The position numbers and the translations under genes are program-made. From Nakamurella sp040546275 (GTDB lineage Bacteria; Actinomycetota; Actinomycetes; Mycobacteriales; Nakamurellaceae): a DNA stretch of 64,000 nucleotides. The stretch covers positions 1-64,000 of the forward strand of contig NZ_JBEPNO010000019.1 in the NCBI RefSeq assembly GCF_040546275.1, read 5' to 3'. The notes under the pieces were generated by a model. That model had not been told where the DNA came from. It saw only the letters and a program-made list of their open reading frames with translations, and made no database searches. Below are positions 9,375 through 17,777 of the stretch, piece after piece. The first letter of the stretch is position 1. Each line of letters starts with the position of its first letter.

Positions 9375-9410
9375 GTTCCGTAATACGCAACGCACTGCGC
9401 TGTATGCAAC
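9375..9410. promoter_or_regulatory. Tandem GTTGC-N7-GCAAC operators, dimethylglycine dehydrogenase promoter
   Basis: There are two 17-bp imperfect palindromes, GTTCCGTAATACGCAAC (9375-9391) and ACTGCGCTGTATGCAAC (9394-9410), with 19 bp between centres. The pair ends 10 bases before the start codon of the dimethylglycine dehydrogenase gene, with the SD site in between, so bound protein would block the promoter or early transcription. The same arrangement occurs at four other promoters of the island. The likely binder is the IclR protein at 15765. Confidence 0.6.
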
Positions 9411-9453
9411 AACTTTGGTCGAGCGTGGGGCGCCTGTCAAGAGCCTGCCGAAC

Positions 9454-9495
9454 CCCGAACCGAGCGTCCGTGTGGGACGCGGCGCCCGGTTCGGG
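9454..9495 (-). terminator. Stem-loop after the betaine-binding protein gene
   Basis: Outer arms CCCGAACCG (9454-9462) and CGGTTCGGG (9487-9495) enclose inner arms GCGTCC and GGACGC around a GTGT loop. It lies 18 bases past the stop of the substrate-binding gene and separates the transporter operon from the next promoter. No long T run follows, as is common in actinobacterial terminators. Confidence 0.6.
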
Positions 9496-9513
9496 TGTGG
9501 AACGAGCAGGGGC

Positions 9514-10587
9514 CTACTTGAGCCAGGCCTTGACCTTGACCTGGTTGGCGTCGACCCACTTCTTCGCCGCCGCCGCTGGGGTCATCTTGTCGGCGGTGAT
9601 GTAAGCGGCGACGGTGTTCTGGTCGTCGTTGGTCCAGTTGAACTTCTTGATCAGGCTGACGGCCGGCGATCCCGAGGTGGCGAACTTCGTGCCGATGATC
9701 TTGTTGAGCTTGTCCTCCGGGTAGTCGCAGGCGATCTTGGCTGCCACCGCGTCACAACCGGTGGTGTAGGCGGGCAGGGTCACCCTGGCGAGCTTGACCT
9801 CCGACAGGAACCACTGCGGCGCGTAGAAGTAGCCGATCAGCGGGGTCTTGTTCGCCTCCGCCGTCCGGAACGACTGGATCAGTGCCGCCTCGGACCCGGC
9901 GTAGACCACCTTGTAGTTGAGCTTCAGGTTGGTCACCAGGGCCTCGTCGTTGGTGACGAAGGACGGGTCACCGTCGAGGAACTGGCCGACGCCGCCCGAC
10001 TCCGACGTCTTGAACATGTCCGCGTACTTGTTGAGGCTCTTGTAGTCGAGGATGTCCGGGTACTTGGTCGCCATCCACGGCGGGACGTACCAGCCGATCT
10101 GTCCGACGTTGCCGATGTAGCCGGCGTCCTGGGCGACCTTCTGCTCGGTGATGTACTTCTTGATCAGGTCGTCATGGCCCCAGTTCTCCATGATGACGTC
10201 GATCTGGCCGGTCGGGAATCCCTGCCAGGCGATCTCCTCCTTCAGGGCCTTCTGGTTCACCTTGCAGCCAAGGGAGTTCTCGGCGATGTAGGTGTACACC
10301 GCTGCATCGGCGGTGTACCCGACCCAGTCGTTCATGGCCAGGTTGACGGTCCCGCACGCCGCAGCGGCGGGTGCACTCGAACCGGAAACTGCTGCGCTGG
10401 TGGAGGATCCGGCGGCCGGGGCGGCGCTGGTGGCGCCGTTGACGGTGGCGCCGCCGCAGGCGCTCAGCAGGAGCGCGGCGATCGCCGTCCCCACCCCGAT
10501 CCGTCGGCCGGATCGGGACGCCGATCCGGACCGCCGATTGGCCACTGATCCCTTGATGATCCCGGATCTGGTGTTGAACACTGACAT
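9514..10587 (-). CDS. Glycine betaine ABC transporter substrate-binding lipoprotein
   Basis: This 357-residue lipoprotein probably captures glycine betaine outside the cell. The signal peptide ends in the lipobox ALLLSACGG, followed by an Ala/Ser/Gly-rich linker and an OpuAC-type binding domain (VNLAMNDWVGYTADAAVYTYIAEN, VIMENWGHDD). The Trp residues in NDWVGY and ENWGHD are typical of the betaine cage. I chose the ATG at 10587 because GGAGG lies just upstream; the longer reading to 10725 lacks a signal peptide at its start. It is the last gene after the aldehyde dehydrogenase, ATPase and permease genes. Confidence 0.88.
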   Translation of the reverse strand: MSVFNTRSGIIKGSVANRRSGSASRSGRRIGVGTAIAALLLSACGGATVNGATSAAPAAGSSTSAAVSGSSAPAAAACGTVNLAMNDWVGYTADAAVYTYIAENSLGCKVNQKALKEEIAWQGFPTGQIDVIMENWGHDDLIKKYITEQKVAQDAGYIGNVGQIGWYVPPWMATKYPDILDYKSLNKYADMFKTSESGGVGQFLDGDPSFVTNDEALVTNLKLNYKVVYAGSEAALIQSFRTAEANKTPLIGYFYAPQWFLSEVKLARVTLPAYTTGCDAVAAKIACDYPEDKLNKIIGTKFATSGSPAVSLIKKFNWTNDDQNTVAAYITADKMTPAAAAKKWVDANQVKVKAWLK

Positions 10588-10690
10588 CGAACCTCCTGTG
10601 ACGGATGGGAAGACCTGCGGTGCAACGGGACTGCGGTGAAGAGATGCTGCGGCGAAGCGATGAAGCGGTGAAGCGATGCCTCGGTGGAAA

Positions 10691-12751
10691 TCAGTTGCCG
10701 ACGGTCGCCGACTGACGACGCGCAATGGCGGGGGAGATGCTCGAGCCGAGCGAACGATTCGCGGCGGCCTGGGTGATCCGGTCGAGGATGATGCCCATCA
10801 TGACGAGGGTCAGGCCGGCGGCGAGGCCCTTGCCGAATAGATCACCCTGCGCCAGCCCCGAGACGACGTCGTAGCCAAGGGCGCCGGCGCCGACCAGGCC
10901 GCCGATCACCACCATCGAGAGTACGTAGATCAAGCCCTGATTCGTCGCCAGCGCCAGGGCTTTCGCCGACATCGGCAGCTGCACCTTGGTGATGATCTGC
11001 CACCTCGTCGAGCCGCTGGCGGTGGCCGCCTCGATCGTGTTGGTCGATACCTGGGAGATGCCGTCGGCGATGATCTTGATGGAGGCGGGCGCGGCGTAGA
11101 CGACCGCCGCGACGATGGCGGTGAGCCTGCTGGCTTGGAACAGCGCCAGGAATGGCACGAGGTAGACGAAGGCCGGCAGGGTCTGTCCCGCATCGAGGAT
11201 CGGCCGGAGGATCCGGTCGGCCATCTTCGACCGGCCCATCCAGACTCCGAACACCAGCCCGAGGATCATCACCACGATGGTCGCCACGATGGTCGCGGCC
11301 AAAGTCGACATCGCATCGGCCCAGACGCCCAGGTAGACCATCGCGGCCAGGCAGATCAGTACCGTGACGGCGACCCGCCAGCCGCCGACCAGGGCGCCGA
11401 TCACCAGGAGCACCAGGCCGACCACGAAGAACGGACTCCCGGTCAGCAGCGACTCGAATGGATTGAGGACGTGGTTGGTGAAGTCGTTCTTGAACCCCGT
11501 CGTGAAGCCGGACATGTTGGTGGTGACCCAATTCGTCACGTTGTTGGCACCGTTGCTGATCGACGTCCCGAGGTCGGGCAGGCTCGCCTGCGGGAATTGA
11601 GCCGCCCAGAGGTAGATGCGGGACAGGTAGATGGCCACCACGGTGATCACCAGGGCGACGCCGATGACGATCAGCCGCAGCCGCCGGCGGTCGCTCCCGG
11701 CACGGGCGGCCACCTCCGCCCGAATGCTGGCCGCGGTGGTCACCCGGTCGAGGGTGATGGCGATGAGCACGATGGCCAGCCCGGCGTTGAACGCTGTTCC
11801 GACGTCCAGACTCTGCAGGGCCTGGCTGACGCTCAGGCCGAGTCCTTCCGCGCCGATCAGCGACGCGATGACGACCATGGACAGCGCGGCCATCACGGTC
11901 TGGTTGATGCCGATGACGATGGTGCGCTTGGCCATCGGCAGCAGCACGTTGCGTAGGCGTTGCCCCCGGCGGACGCCGAGCGAGTCGACGGCCTCCCTGG
12001 TGGTGACGGGAACCTGGCGGATGCCATGCGCGGTGATGCGGATGGCGGGTGGGGTGGCGAAGATGATGGTCGCGATCACCGCCGGGGCCGGACCGATGAG
12101 AAAGATCAACACCAGCGGCGCGAGGTAGGCGAAGCTCGGCAGGATCTGCGCGAAGTCGAGCACCGGGGTGATGATCTTGTTGACGCGATCGCTCGTGCCG
12201 GCCCAGATGCCAAGAGGGATACCGATGATCAGGGCGAACAGCACCGAGGTGAAGACCAGGCTGAGGGTGTCCATGGTCGCAGGCCACAGGCCCTGCAGAC
12301 CGATGAAGAAGAAGACGACCGCCGTCAGCAGCGCCATCTTCCAGTTCGACACCGCGAACGCGACGAACGTCAGGATGCAGAAGGTACCCAGCCAGCCAAT
12401 CTGCGGAATACCAAGGCCCACATCGGTCTTGGAGATCAGGTGGGTGACGAAGGTGCTGGTGTTGTCCACCACCAACCGGATCTCGTTGAAGAAGTAGACG
12501 AAGATCGGGTTGGTGTTGCGGTTGTTGCCGACCCAGTCGTTGAAAGTGTTCAGATCGGTGTGCAGCGACGTCAGATCCGCCTTGGCCAGCGGCAGATTCC
12601 ACTTGTTCGCGAACACCTGACGCAGGATCAGCCACAGCACCAGGGTGCCGAGCAGGATCATCGTTCCGAGCGACAGCATCGGCTTGCGCGGCGCCACCGG
12701 TGGCGGCGGGGGCGCCGCCGCGGCCGGCCGCTCCATCTGGGCGGTGGCCAT
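10691..12751 (-). CDS. Glycine betaine ABC permease, tandem double-domain
   Basis: This 686-residue membrane protein carries two ProW/OpuAB-type permease domains in one chain. Each half has its own EAA loop: REAVDSLGVRRGQRLRNVLLP near residue 260 and IEAATASGSTRWQIITKVQLP near residue 590. Normal ProW proteins are about 280-350 residues with one domain and act as homodimers, so this fusion supplies a complete pore. An N-terminal Pro/Ala-rich stretch precedes the first membrane segment. The start codon overlaps the stop of the ATPase gene by one base (TGATG), indicating translational coupling. Confidence 0.9.
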   Translation of the reverse strand: MATAQMERPAAAAPPPPPVAPRKPMLSLGTMILLGTLVLWLILRQVFANKWNLPLAKADLTSLHTDLNTFNDWVGNNRNTNPIFVYFFNEIRLVVDNTSTFVTHLISKTDVGLGIPQIGWLGTFCILTFVAFAVSNWKMALLTAVVFFFIGLQGLWPATMDTLSLVFTSVLFALIIGIPLGIWAGTSDRVNKIITPVLDFAQILPSFAYLAPLVLIFLIGPAPAVIATIIFATPPAIRITAHGIRQVPVTTREAVDSLGVRRGQRLRNVLLPMAKRTIVIGINQTVMAALSMVVIASLIGAEGLGLSVSQALQSLDVGTAFNAGLAIVLIAITLDRVTTAASIRAEVAARAGSDRRRLRLIVIGVALVITVVAIYLSRIYLWAAQFPQASLPDLGTSISNGANNVTNWVTTNMSGFTTGFKNDFTNHVLNPFESLLTGSPFFVVGLVLLVIGALVGGWRVAVTVLICLAAMVYLGVWADAMSTLAATIVATIVVMILGLVFGVWMGRSKMADRILRPILDAGQTLPAFVYLVPFLALFQASRLTAIVAAVVYAAPASIKIIADGISQVSTNTIEAATASGSTRWQIITKVQLPMSAKALALATNQGLIYVLSMVVIGGLVGAGALGYDVVSGLAQGDLFGKGLAAGLTLVMMGIILDRITQAAANRSLGSSISPAIARRQSATVGN

Positions 12752-13851
12752 CAGGCGAGGACGGCCGGCTCGAGAAGCCGCGAATCGGTGATCGGGGTCG
12801 GATCGACATCGCCGACGGCGTGGGACTTGTTGATGATGCCGAGGATGTCGTCGCGCGTCACGACGCCGATCAGCTTGTCACCGTCCACGACGCCGACGGG
12901 ACCGGCGGTCCCGAGCACGGTCGGGATCGCGTCACGGATGACGGTGCCGACCGGCAGCACCGGTCCGGTCGGCGAGGCCTCACCGGGCTGGGCGATCCAT
13001 CGCAGGGTGAGCACGTCGGCGCGGGGTACCTCGGAGACGAAATCCGCGACGTAGTCGTCCGCCGGTGCACCGACAAGTTCGTCCCCGGTGCCGATCTGGA
13101 CCAGCTCTCCGTGTCGCATGATCAGGATCCGGTCGCCGAGCTTGAGTGCTTCGGACAGGTCGTGGGTGATGAAGACCATCGTCTTGCCCATGTCGCGGTG
13201 CAGGCGGATCACCTCGGCCTGCATGTCGCGACGGATCAGCGGGTCCAGTGCCGAGAACGGCTCGTCGAAGAGCAGCACGTCCGGGTCTCCGGCCAGCGCC
13301 CTGGCCAGTCCGACCCGCTGCTGCATGCCGCCGGAAAGCTGGTCCGGGAAACGCTTCTCGTAGCCGTGCAGGCCGACCAGTTCGATGACCTCCTGCGCCC
13401 GCTTGTACCGGTCGCTCTTGCCCGTCCCCCGCACCTGCAGTCCGTAGGACACGTTGTCGATGACGCTCCGGTGCGGCAGCAGTCCGAAGTGCTGGAAGAC
13501 CATGGAGATCTTCTTGCGGCGGATGTCCCGGAGCGCGGACTGCGAGGCCTTCATGATGTCCTGACCCTCCAGCAGCACCTGCCCGGCGGTCGGTTCGATC
13601 AGCCGGGTGAGACAGCGCACCAGGGTGGACTTGCCGGACCCGGAAAGTCCCATCACCACGAAGACCTCGCCCCGGGCGACGTCGAAGTTCATGTCCCGCA
13701 CGGCGGGCACGCATCCGGTCCGCTCGAGGATCTCCGGCCCGGTCAGGGTGGCCATCGCCGGGTCGGTCGGGATCTTGTCCGCCCTGTGCCCGAAGACCTT
13801 CCACAGGTTGCGGATCGAGAAATCGGGAGTGGGTGTCGCGGATGCAGTCAT
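12751..13851 (-). CDS. proV: Glycine betaine ABC transporter ATP-binding protein with CBS region
   Basis: This 366-residue ATPase energises betaine uptake. Walker A is GLSGSGKST (residues 68-76), the signature is LSGGMQQRV, and Walker B is DVLLFDEPFSALDP followed by the H-loop THD. The C-terminal 100 residues form a CBS-type segment (GVVDGDKLIGVVTRDDILGIIN), which in OpuA-class transporters senses ionic strength. The N-terminal LWKVFG is typical of ProV. I chose the ATG at 13851, which has GGAGATG upstream, over one eight codons earlier. The permease and binding protein follow in the same operon. Confidence 0.9.
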   Translation of the reverse strand: MTASATPTPDFSIRNLWKVFGHRADKIPTDPAMATLTGPEILERTGCVPAVRDMNFDVARGEVFVVMGLSGSGKSTLVRCLTRLIEPTAGQVLLEGQDIMKASQSALRDIRRKKISMVFQHFGLLPHRSVIDNVSYGLQVRGTGKSDRYKRAQEVIELVGLHGYEKRFPDQLSGGMQQRVGLARALAGDPDVLLFDEPFSALDPLIRRDMQAEVIRLHRDMGKTMVFITHDLSEALKLGDRILIMRHGELVQIGTGDELVGAPADDYVADFVSEVPRADVLTLRWIAQPGEASPTGPVLPVGTVIRDAIPTVLGTAGPVGVVDGDKLIGVVTRDDILGIINKSHAVGDVDPTPITDSRLLEPAVLA

Positions 13852-13972
13852 CACATCTCCTGAGCTTGGGATCACAGAGCGGGGACAACGCGTGCCGGGC
13901 TTTCACTTTCACTTCGAGTCCGTCGCTTGCGGCGGTGACCGTGTTGCCGGCCGCCACCACCCGCGGCGAGGA

Positions 13973-15508
13973 TCAGCGGGAGAACCAGTACTGCGGTGCA
14001 GGTGCGGTGTTCTGCCAGATGTGCTTGATCTCGCGGTACTCGGAAAGCCCGGTCGGCCCGAGCTCCCGGCCGTTGCCGGACTGACCGAATCCACCCCACT
14101 CTGCTTGTGGCACATAGGGGTGGTAGTCGTTGATCCAGACGGTGCCGTGCCGCAGAGCGCTCGCCACCCGCTGGGCGCGGGACGCGTCGCTCGTCCAGAC
14201 GGCGCCGGCCAGCCCGTAGTCGGTGTCGTTCGCAATCGTGATGGCTTCGGCCTCGGTGGTGAACGTCTCGACCGTCATCACCGGTCCGAACGACTCCTGC
14301 TGGACGACGCTCATCTCGCGGGTGCAGCCGTCCAGCACGGTAGGTGGGTAGTAGAAGCCCTGCGCCAGAGGAGCTTCCGTCGGGATCTTGCCGCCGGTAC
14401 GAAGGATCGCGCCCTCGGCAGCTCCGGCCATGACGTAGGCGTGCACCTTGTCGCGGTGGGCCGCGGAGATCAGTGGTCCGGTCTCGGCGTTGTCGTCGAA
14501 CGGACCACCGAGACGGATCTGCGCTGCGCGCGAGACGATCTCGTCGACGACCCGGTCGTGCAGCTCTGCCGCGACGATCAGCCGGGCGCCGGCCGAGCAG
14601 ACCTGGCCGGAGTGCAGGAACACCGCCGTGAGCGAGTAGTCGATCGCCGCCTCGATGTCGGCGTCGGCGAAGATGATGTTGGGATTCTTGCCGCCCAGTT
14701 CAAGGGCGACCTTCTTCACGGTCGCGGCGCCGGCCACCATGATGGCTTTGCCGGTGGCCAGTCCGCCGGTGAAAGAGACCATGTCGACACGCTTGTCGCT
14801 CGTCAGCACACTCCCGACCTCCGGTCCGGATCCGGTGACGAGGTTGGCGACACCGGCCGGAACGCCCGCTTCGGTCAGGGTGTCCATCAACAGGATCGCC
14901 GTGGACGGCGTCAGCTCACTGGGTTTCAGCACAAGCGTGTTGCCGGCCAGCAAAGCCGGTGCGACCTTCCAGGAGACCTGCAGCAGCGGGTAGTTCCACG
15001 GGGTGATCAGGCTGCAGACCCCGACCGGCGCGTAGACGATGCGACTGATCGCGTCCGGATTGCCGGTGTCGACCACCCGACCGGCGTCGGTGCCGGCGAT
15101 TCCGCCGTAGTAGCGGAAGCAGGAGACAATATCGTCGATGTCGTATTCGGCCTCCACCAACCGCTTTCCCGTGTCCAAGGCTTCGGCCCGCGCGTAGATC
15201 GCCTTGTCGCGGATCAGCAGATCGGCGGTGTGCAGCAGCATCTCGCCGCGTCGCTTCTCCGGGAGCGCGGCCCACGAGCCCTCGTCGAAGGCGGTGCGGG
15301 CGGCCGCGATGGCCCTACCGGCGTCAGTCGCCGAGGATTCGACGACGGTGGTCACTTCGCGCAGATCTGCCGGGCAATGGATGGTCCGGGTGCCGCCGCC
15401 GTCGGAGAGGTGCCACGAACCGCCGACGTACAGGCCCTTGAGTGCCGGCGTCGTTTCGGATTCGGCGGACGGCAGAGTTGCGGCGGACGGGGCCAGACCT
15501 GCGCTCAT
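13973..15508 (-). CDS. Betaine aldehyde dehydrogenase-like enzyme
   Basis: This 511-residue NAD(P)-dependent aldehyde dehydrogenase probably converts betaine aldehyde to glycine betaine. The ALDH motifs are intact: VSFTGGLATGK (cofactor), LELGGKNPNIIF (general-base Glu) and SGQVCSAGAR (catalytic Cys). Context supports the substrate, because a betaine transporter follows on the same strand and choline dehydrogenase and betaine demethylase genes lie in the same island. I chose ATG 15508 because GAGG sits 5 bases upstream; a GTG two codons earlier is less likely. A paired operator lies 40-76 bases upstream. Other amino-aldehydes are possible substrates. Confidence 0.85.
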   Translation of the reverse strand: MSAGLAPSAATLPSAESETTPALKGLYVGGSWHLSDGGGTRTIHCPADLREVTTVVESSATDAGRAIAAARTAFDEGSWAALPEKRRGEMLLHTADLLIRDKAIYARAEALDTGKRLVEAEYDIDDIVSCFRYYGGIAGTDAGRVVDTGNPDAISRIVYAPVGVCSLITPWNYPLLQVSWKVAPALLAGNTLVLKPSELTPSTAILLMDTLTEAGVPAGVANLVTGSGPEVGSVLTSDKRVDMVSFTGGLATGKAIMVAGAATVKKVALELGGKNPNIIFADADIEAAIDYSLTAVFLHSGQVCSAGARLIVAAELHDRVVDEIVSRAAQIRLGGPFDDNAETGPLISAAHRDKVHAYVMAGAAEGAILRTGGKIPTEAPLAQGFYYPPTVLDGCTREMSVVQQESFGPVMTVETFTTEAEAITIANDTDYGLAGAVWTSDASRAQRVASALRHGTVWINDYHPYVPQAEWGGFGQSGNGRELGPTGLSEYREIKHIWQNTAPAPQYWFSR

Positions 15509-15548
15509 CGTCACCTCTTCCGAATCGATCTCGCTTGGGCCAGCCCGT

Positions 15549-15584
15549 GTTGCGCATTACGCATCGGCGCGCTTCCTGAGCAAC
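15549..15584. promoter_or_regulatory. Tandem GTTGC-N7-GCAAC operators, aldehyde dehydrogenase promoter
   Basis: GTTGCGCATTACGCATC (15549-15565) is a near-perfect copy of the 17-bp motif. CGCGCTTCCTGAGCAAC (15568-15584) keeps only the right half-site. Centre spacing is 19 bp, as at the other four sites. The pair lies 40 bases upstream of the aldehyde dehydrogenase start and would control that gene and the transporter genes after it. Confidence 0.55.
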
Positions 15585-15764
15585 AGCATGGAACGGCATG
15601 AGGGGGGTGTCAAGAGTAGAAGCCTGATCGGACGGGTACAGCGGGGCAAGATTAACGCCGCTGTGACACGGGCGCGCGGGCTGCCCGTCGATGACACATG
15701 TTCGTCATCTGACGACACTGCACCTGCCGGGACTCCCGAGGCTTGTCCTTCGTAGGAAGGGGCT

Positions 15765-16628
15765 TCAGGAACGAGCCGACCAGGCCCGGCGGCCGGCGGC
15801 GTTGTTCGGGGCCAGGTAGCCCATGCGTTCCGACACCGCCGCCGCCGCAGCCTTGACCGCGACGATGACAGCGGGCACACGGTCCGGTTCGAGACGGAAG
15901 CTGGGCCCCGACACCGACAGCGACGCGATGACGGATCCGTCGAGGCCCCGCACCGGAGCGGCCACCGCCGTCAGGCCGATCTCGAGTTCGTCGACCGCCA
16001 CCGAATAGCCCTCGAGGCGGACGGCCGCGAGCGAGGAGGCCAGCTCCGCGCGATCGGTGATGGTATTGCTGGTCAGTGCGCGCAACCGGCCGGAGGTGGT
16101 GGCGGCTGCGCCGAGGATCGCCTCCGCCTCTGCCGCTGAGGCATGGGCCAGCAGCACCCGTCCGTTGGCGGTGGCGTGCACCGGGTTCCGTCGTCCGATC
16201 CAGTTGTGGATCTGCAGCGCCGAGGTTCCGGCCACCTGGTCCAGGTAGAGCGTCTCGGTTCCGGAGAGGATGACGACGTTCACCGTCTCGCCGACCTCTG
16301 CGGCCAGCGGCACCGTCACGGGCCGGCTCTCCCGGACGATGTCGAGCCGGGATCTGGTCGCCCCGGCCAGGCGTAGGACGCCGACCCCGAGCTGGTAGCG
16401 GCCGCGGTCGGGCAGCTGTTCGGCCAGGCCGTGCGCTTCCAGGGTGCCGAGCAGTCGGGACGCGGTCGACTTGTGCACGCCGAGCAGGCCGGCGATCTCG
16501 GTGACGCCGAGTTCACCGTCCGCGGCCAACAGCTTGAGGATCGTCAGGGCGCGGTCGACGGACTGCACGGAACCGGTCGTGGCCTCGGCGGTCGACGACG
16601 CCGGATGCGACCGCAGGGCGTCAGGCAT
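15765..16628 (-). CDS. IclR-family transcriptional regulator
   Basis: This 287-residue protein has an N-terminal winged helix (VTEIAGLLGVHKSTASRLLGTLEAHGL) and a C-terminal IclR effector domain ending LSVSGPSFRLEPDRV. A 25-residue tail precedes the HTH. It is transcribed divergently from the formyl-THF deformylase gene. The intergenic region between the two holds one of the paired GTTGC-N7-GCAAC operators, so it is the best candidate for the regulator that reads this motif across the island. Its effector is unknown; betaine or a demethylation product would make sense. I chose ATG 16628 to match the family's usual N-terminus. Confidence 0.9.
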   Translation of the reverse strand: MPDALRSHPASSTAEATTGSVQSVDRALTILKLLAADGELGVTEIAGLLGVHKSTASRLLGTLEAHGLAEQLPDRGRYQLGVGVLRLAGATRSRLDIVRESRPVTVPLAAEVGETVNVVILSGTETLYLDQVAGTSALQIHNWIGRRNPVHATANGRVLLAHASAAEAEAILGAAATTSGRLRALTSNTITDRAELASSLAAVRLEGYSVAVDELEIGLTAVAAPVRGLDGSVIASLSVSGPSFRLEPDRVPAVIVAVKAAAAAVSERMGYLAPNNAAGRRAWSARS

Positions 16629-16743
16629 GGTCCGGAGCCTAACCGTCCCGCGCCGAGGGTGTGTGTGACCGGTCCGCCCGTGCGCCTCTGCATGGCCGGC
16701 CGAACTACCTCTTGACCTGACGACGGTCAGGCAACATGCTGGT

Positions 16744-16779
16744 GTTGCACATGGAGAAGCGTGTTGCTGAAGACGCAAC
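16744..16779. promoter_or_regulatory. Tandem GTTGC-N7-GCAAC operators, iclR/purU divergent promoter
   Basis: GTTGCACATGGAGAAGC (16744-16760) and GTTGCTGAAGACGCAAC (16763-16779) lie 19 bp apart centre to centre. The second has exact half-sites. They sit between the IclR gene and the deformylase gene, ending 14 bases before the TTG start of the latter, so they could serve both autoregulation and control of the deformylase. Confidence 0.65.
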
Positions 16780-16793
16780 AACTTGGAGGTCCG

Positions 16794-17675
16794 TTGTCGC
16801 CCCGTCCCGCCGCCGGCCGTGAGTTCATCCTGACGTTGTCCTGCCAGGACGGCCCCGGGCTGGTGTATGCGGTGACCGGGTACCTGGTGCGGTTCGGCGC
16901 CAACATCCTGGCCAGTCAGCAGTTCGACGACCGGCTGACGGGACGATTCTTCATGCGCGTGCACTTCACCCTCGATGACAAGGCTGCGGCTATGGCGGAT
17001 CTGCTCGAGTTGCGGGCCGGGTTCGACGGCGTGTCGCAGGCGCATGCGATGCAGTACGAGTTGGTGGATGCCGCCACCCCGACCCGCACGCTGATCATGG
17101 TGTCGAAGTTCGGCCACTGTCTCAACGACCTGCTGTACCGCTACCGGATCGGCACGCTGAACATCGAGATCCCGGTGATCATCTCCAACCACAACGACTT
17201 CGCCGCGCTGGCCGCGTCCTACGAGATTCCGTACGTGCACCTGCCCGTGGCGCCGGACACCAAGGCTCAGGCCGAATCTCGGATGCTCGAGCTCATCGCG
17301 GAACACCGGATCGATCTGGTCGTGCTGGCCCGCTACATGCAGGTGATCTCGGAATCCACCAGCCGTGCACTGTCCGGCAAGGCCATCAACATCCACCACT
17401 CGTTCCTGCCCAGCTTCAAGGGTGCGAAGCCCTACCACCAGGCCCACGATCGCGGCGTCAAGCTGATCGGCGCCACCGCGCACTACATCAACGACGATCT
17501 CGACGAGGGCCCGATCATCGAGCAGGACGTTGCGCGGGTCGACCACAACTCCGGTCCCGACGATCTTGTCGCCGCCGGTCGTGATGTCGAGACCCAGGTC
17601 CTCTCGCGCGCCGTGAAGTGGCACTGCGAACGCCGCGTGATGCCCAACGGCTCCCGGACCGTCGTCTTCCGCTAG
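16794..17675 (+). CDS. purU: Formyltetrahydrofolate deformylase
   Basis: This 293-residue enzyme hydrolyses 10-formyl-THF to formate and THF. An N-terminal ACT domain (EFILTLSCQDGPGLVYAVTGYL) is followed by a formyltransferase-like domain with FGHCLNDLLYR, the catalytic NIHHSFLPSFKGAKPYHQA and the conserved VDHNSGPDDLV. I chose the TTG at 16794, preceded by GGAGG, because a GTG at 16761 would put the start codon inside the operator pair. In this island it would regenerate THF when demethylation floods the folate pool; PurU is a frequent partner of sarcosine and dimethylglycine catabolism genes. Confidence 0.92.
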   Translation: MSPRPAAGREFILTLSCQDGPGLVYAVTGYLVRFGANILASQQFDDRLTGRFFMRVHFTLDDKAAAMADLLELRAGFDGVSQAHAMQYELVDAATPTRTLIMVSKFGHCLNDLLYRYRIGTLNIEIPVIISNHNDFAALAASYEIPYVHLPVAPDTKAQAESRMLELIAEHRIDLVVLARYMQVISESTSRALSGKAINIHHSFLPSFKGAKPYHQAHDRGVKLIGATAHYINDDLDEGPIIEQDVARVDHNSGPDDLVAAGRDVETQVLSRAVKWHCERRVMPNGSRTVVFR

Positions 17676-17688
17676 CTTCTACCGCCCC

Positions 17689-17771
17689 GCGCGGATGAAC
17701 TCGTCGACTCCTGTCCCACCGGTCCCATTCGGGGCTGGTTGATCCGCGCAGCCCCAGTTGATCCGCGCGGG
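17689..17771. repeat. 83-bp arm-covarying element, copy R4
   Basis: Arms are GCGCGGAT (17689-17696) and ATCCGCGC (17742-17749), again spanning exactly 61 bp, with a direct third half-site ATCCGCGC 19 bp further on. The left interior (GAACTCGTCGACT, TCCCACCGGTCCCA) nearly matches copy R2, yet the arms differ and still pair. It fills the gap between two converging genes, where a bidirectional terminator would be expected. Confidence 0.75.
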
Positions 17772-17777
17772 ACACTG

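Noticed and set aside
13607..15601. Long plus-strand open frame (664 codons) opposite the aldehyde dehydrogenase gene
   Set aside because: The opposite strand encodes an intact ALDH with all motifs; this frame shows no domain and is a codon-bias shadow.
16761..16793. GTG at 16761 as the start of the deformylase gene
   Set aside because: It would add 11 residues without family similarity and would place the operator pair within the coding start; the TTG at 16794 follows a GGAGG.
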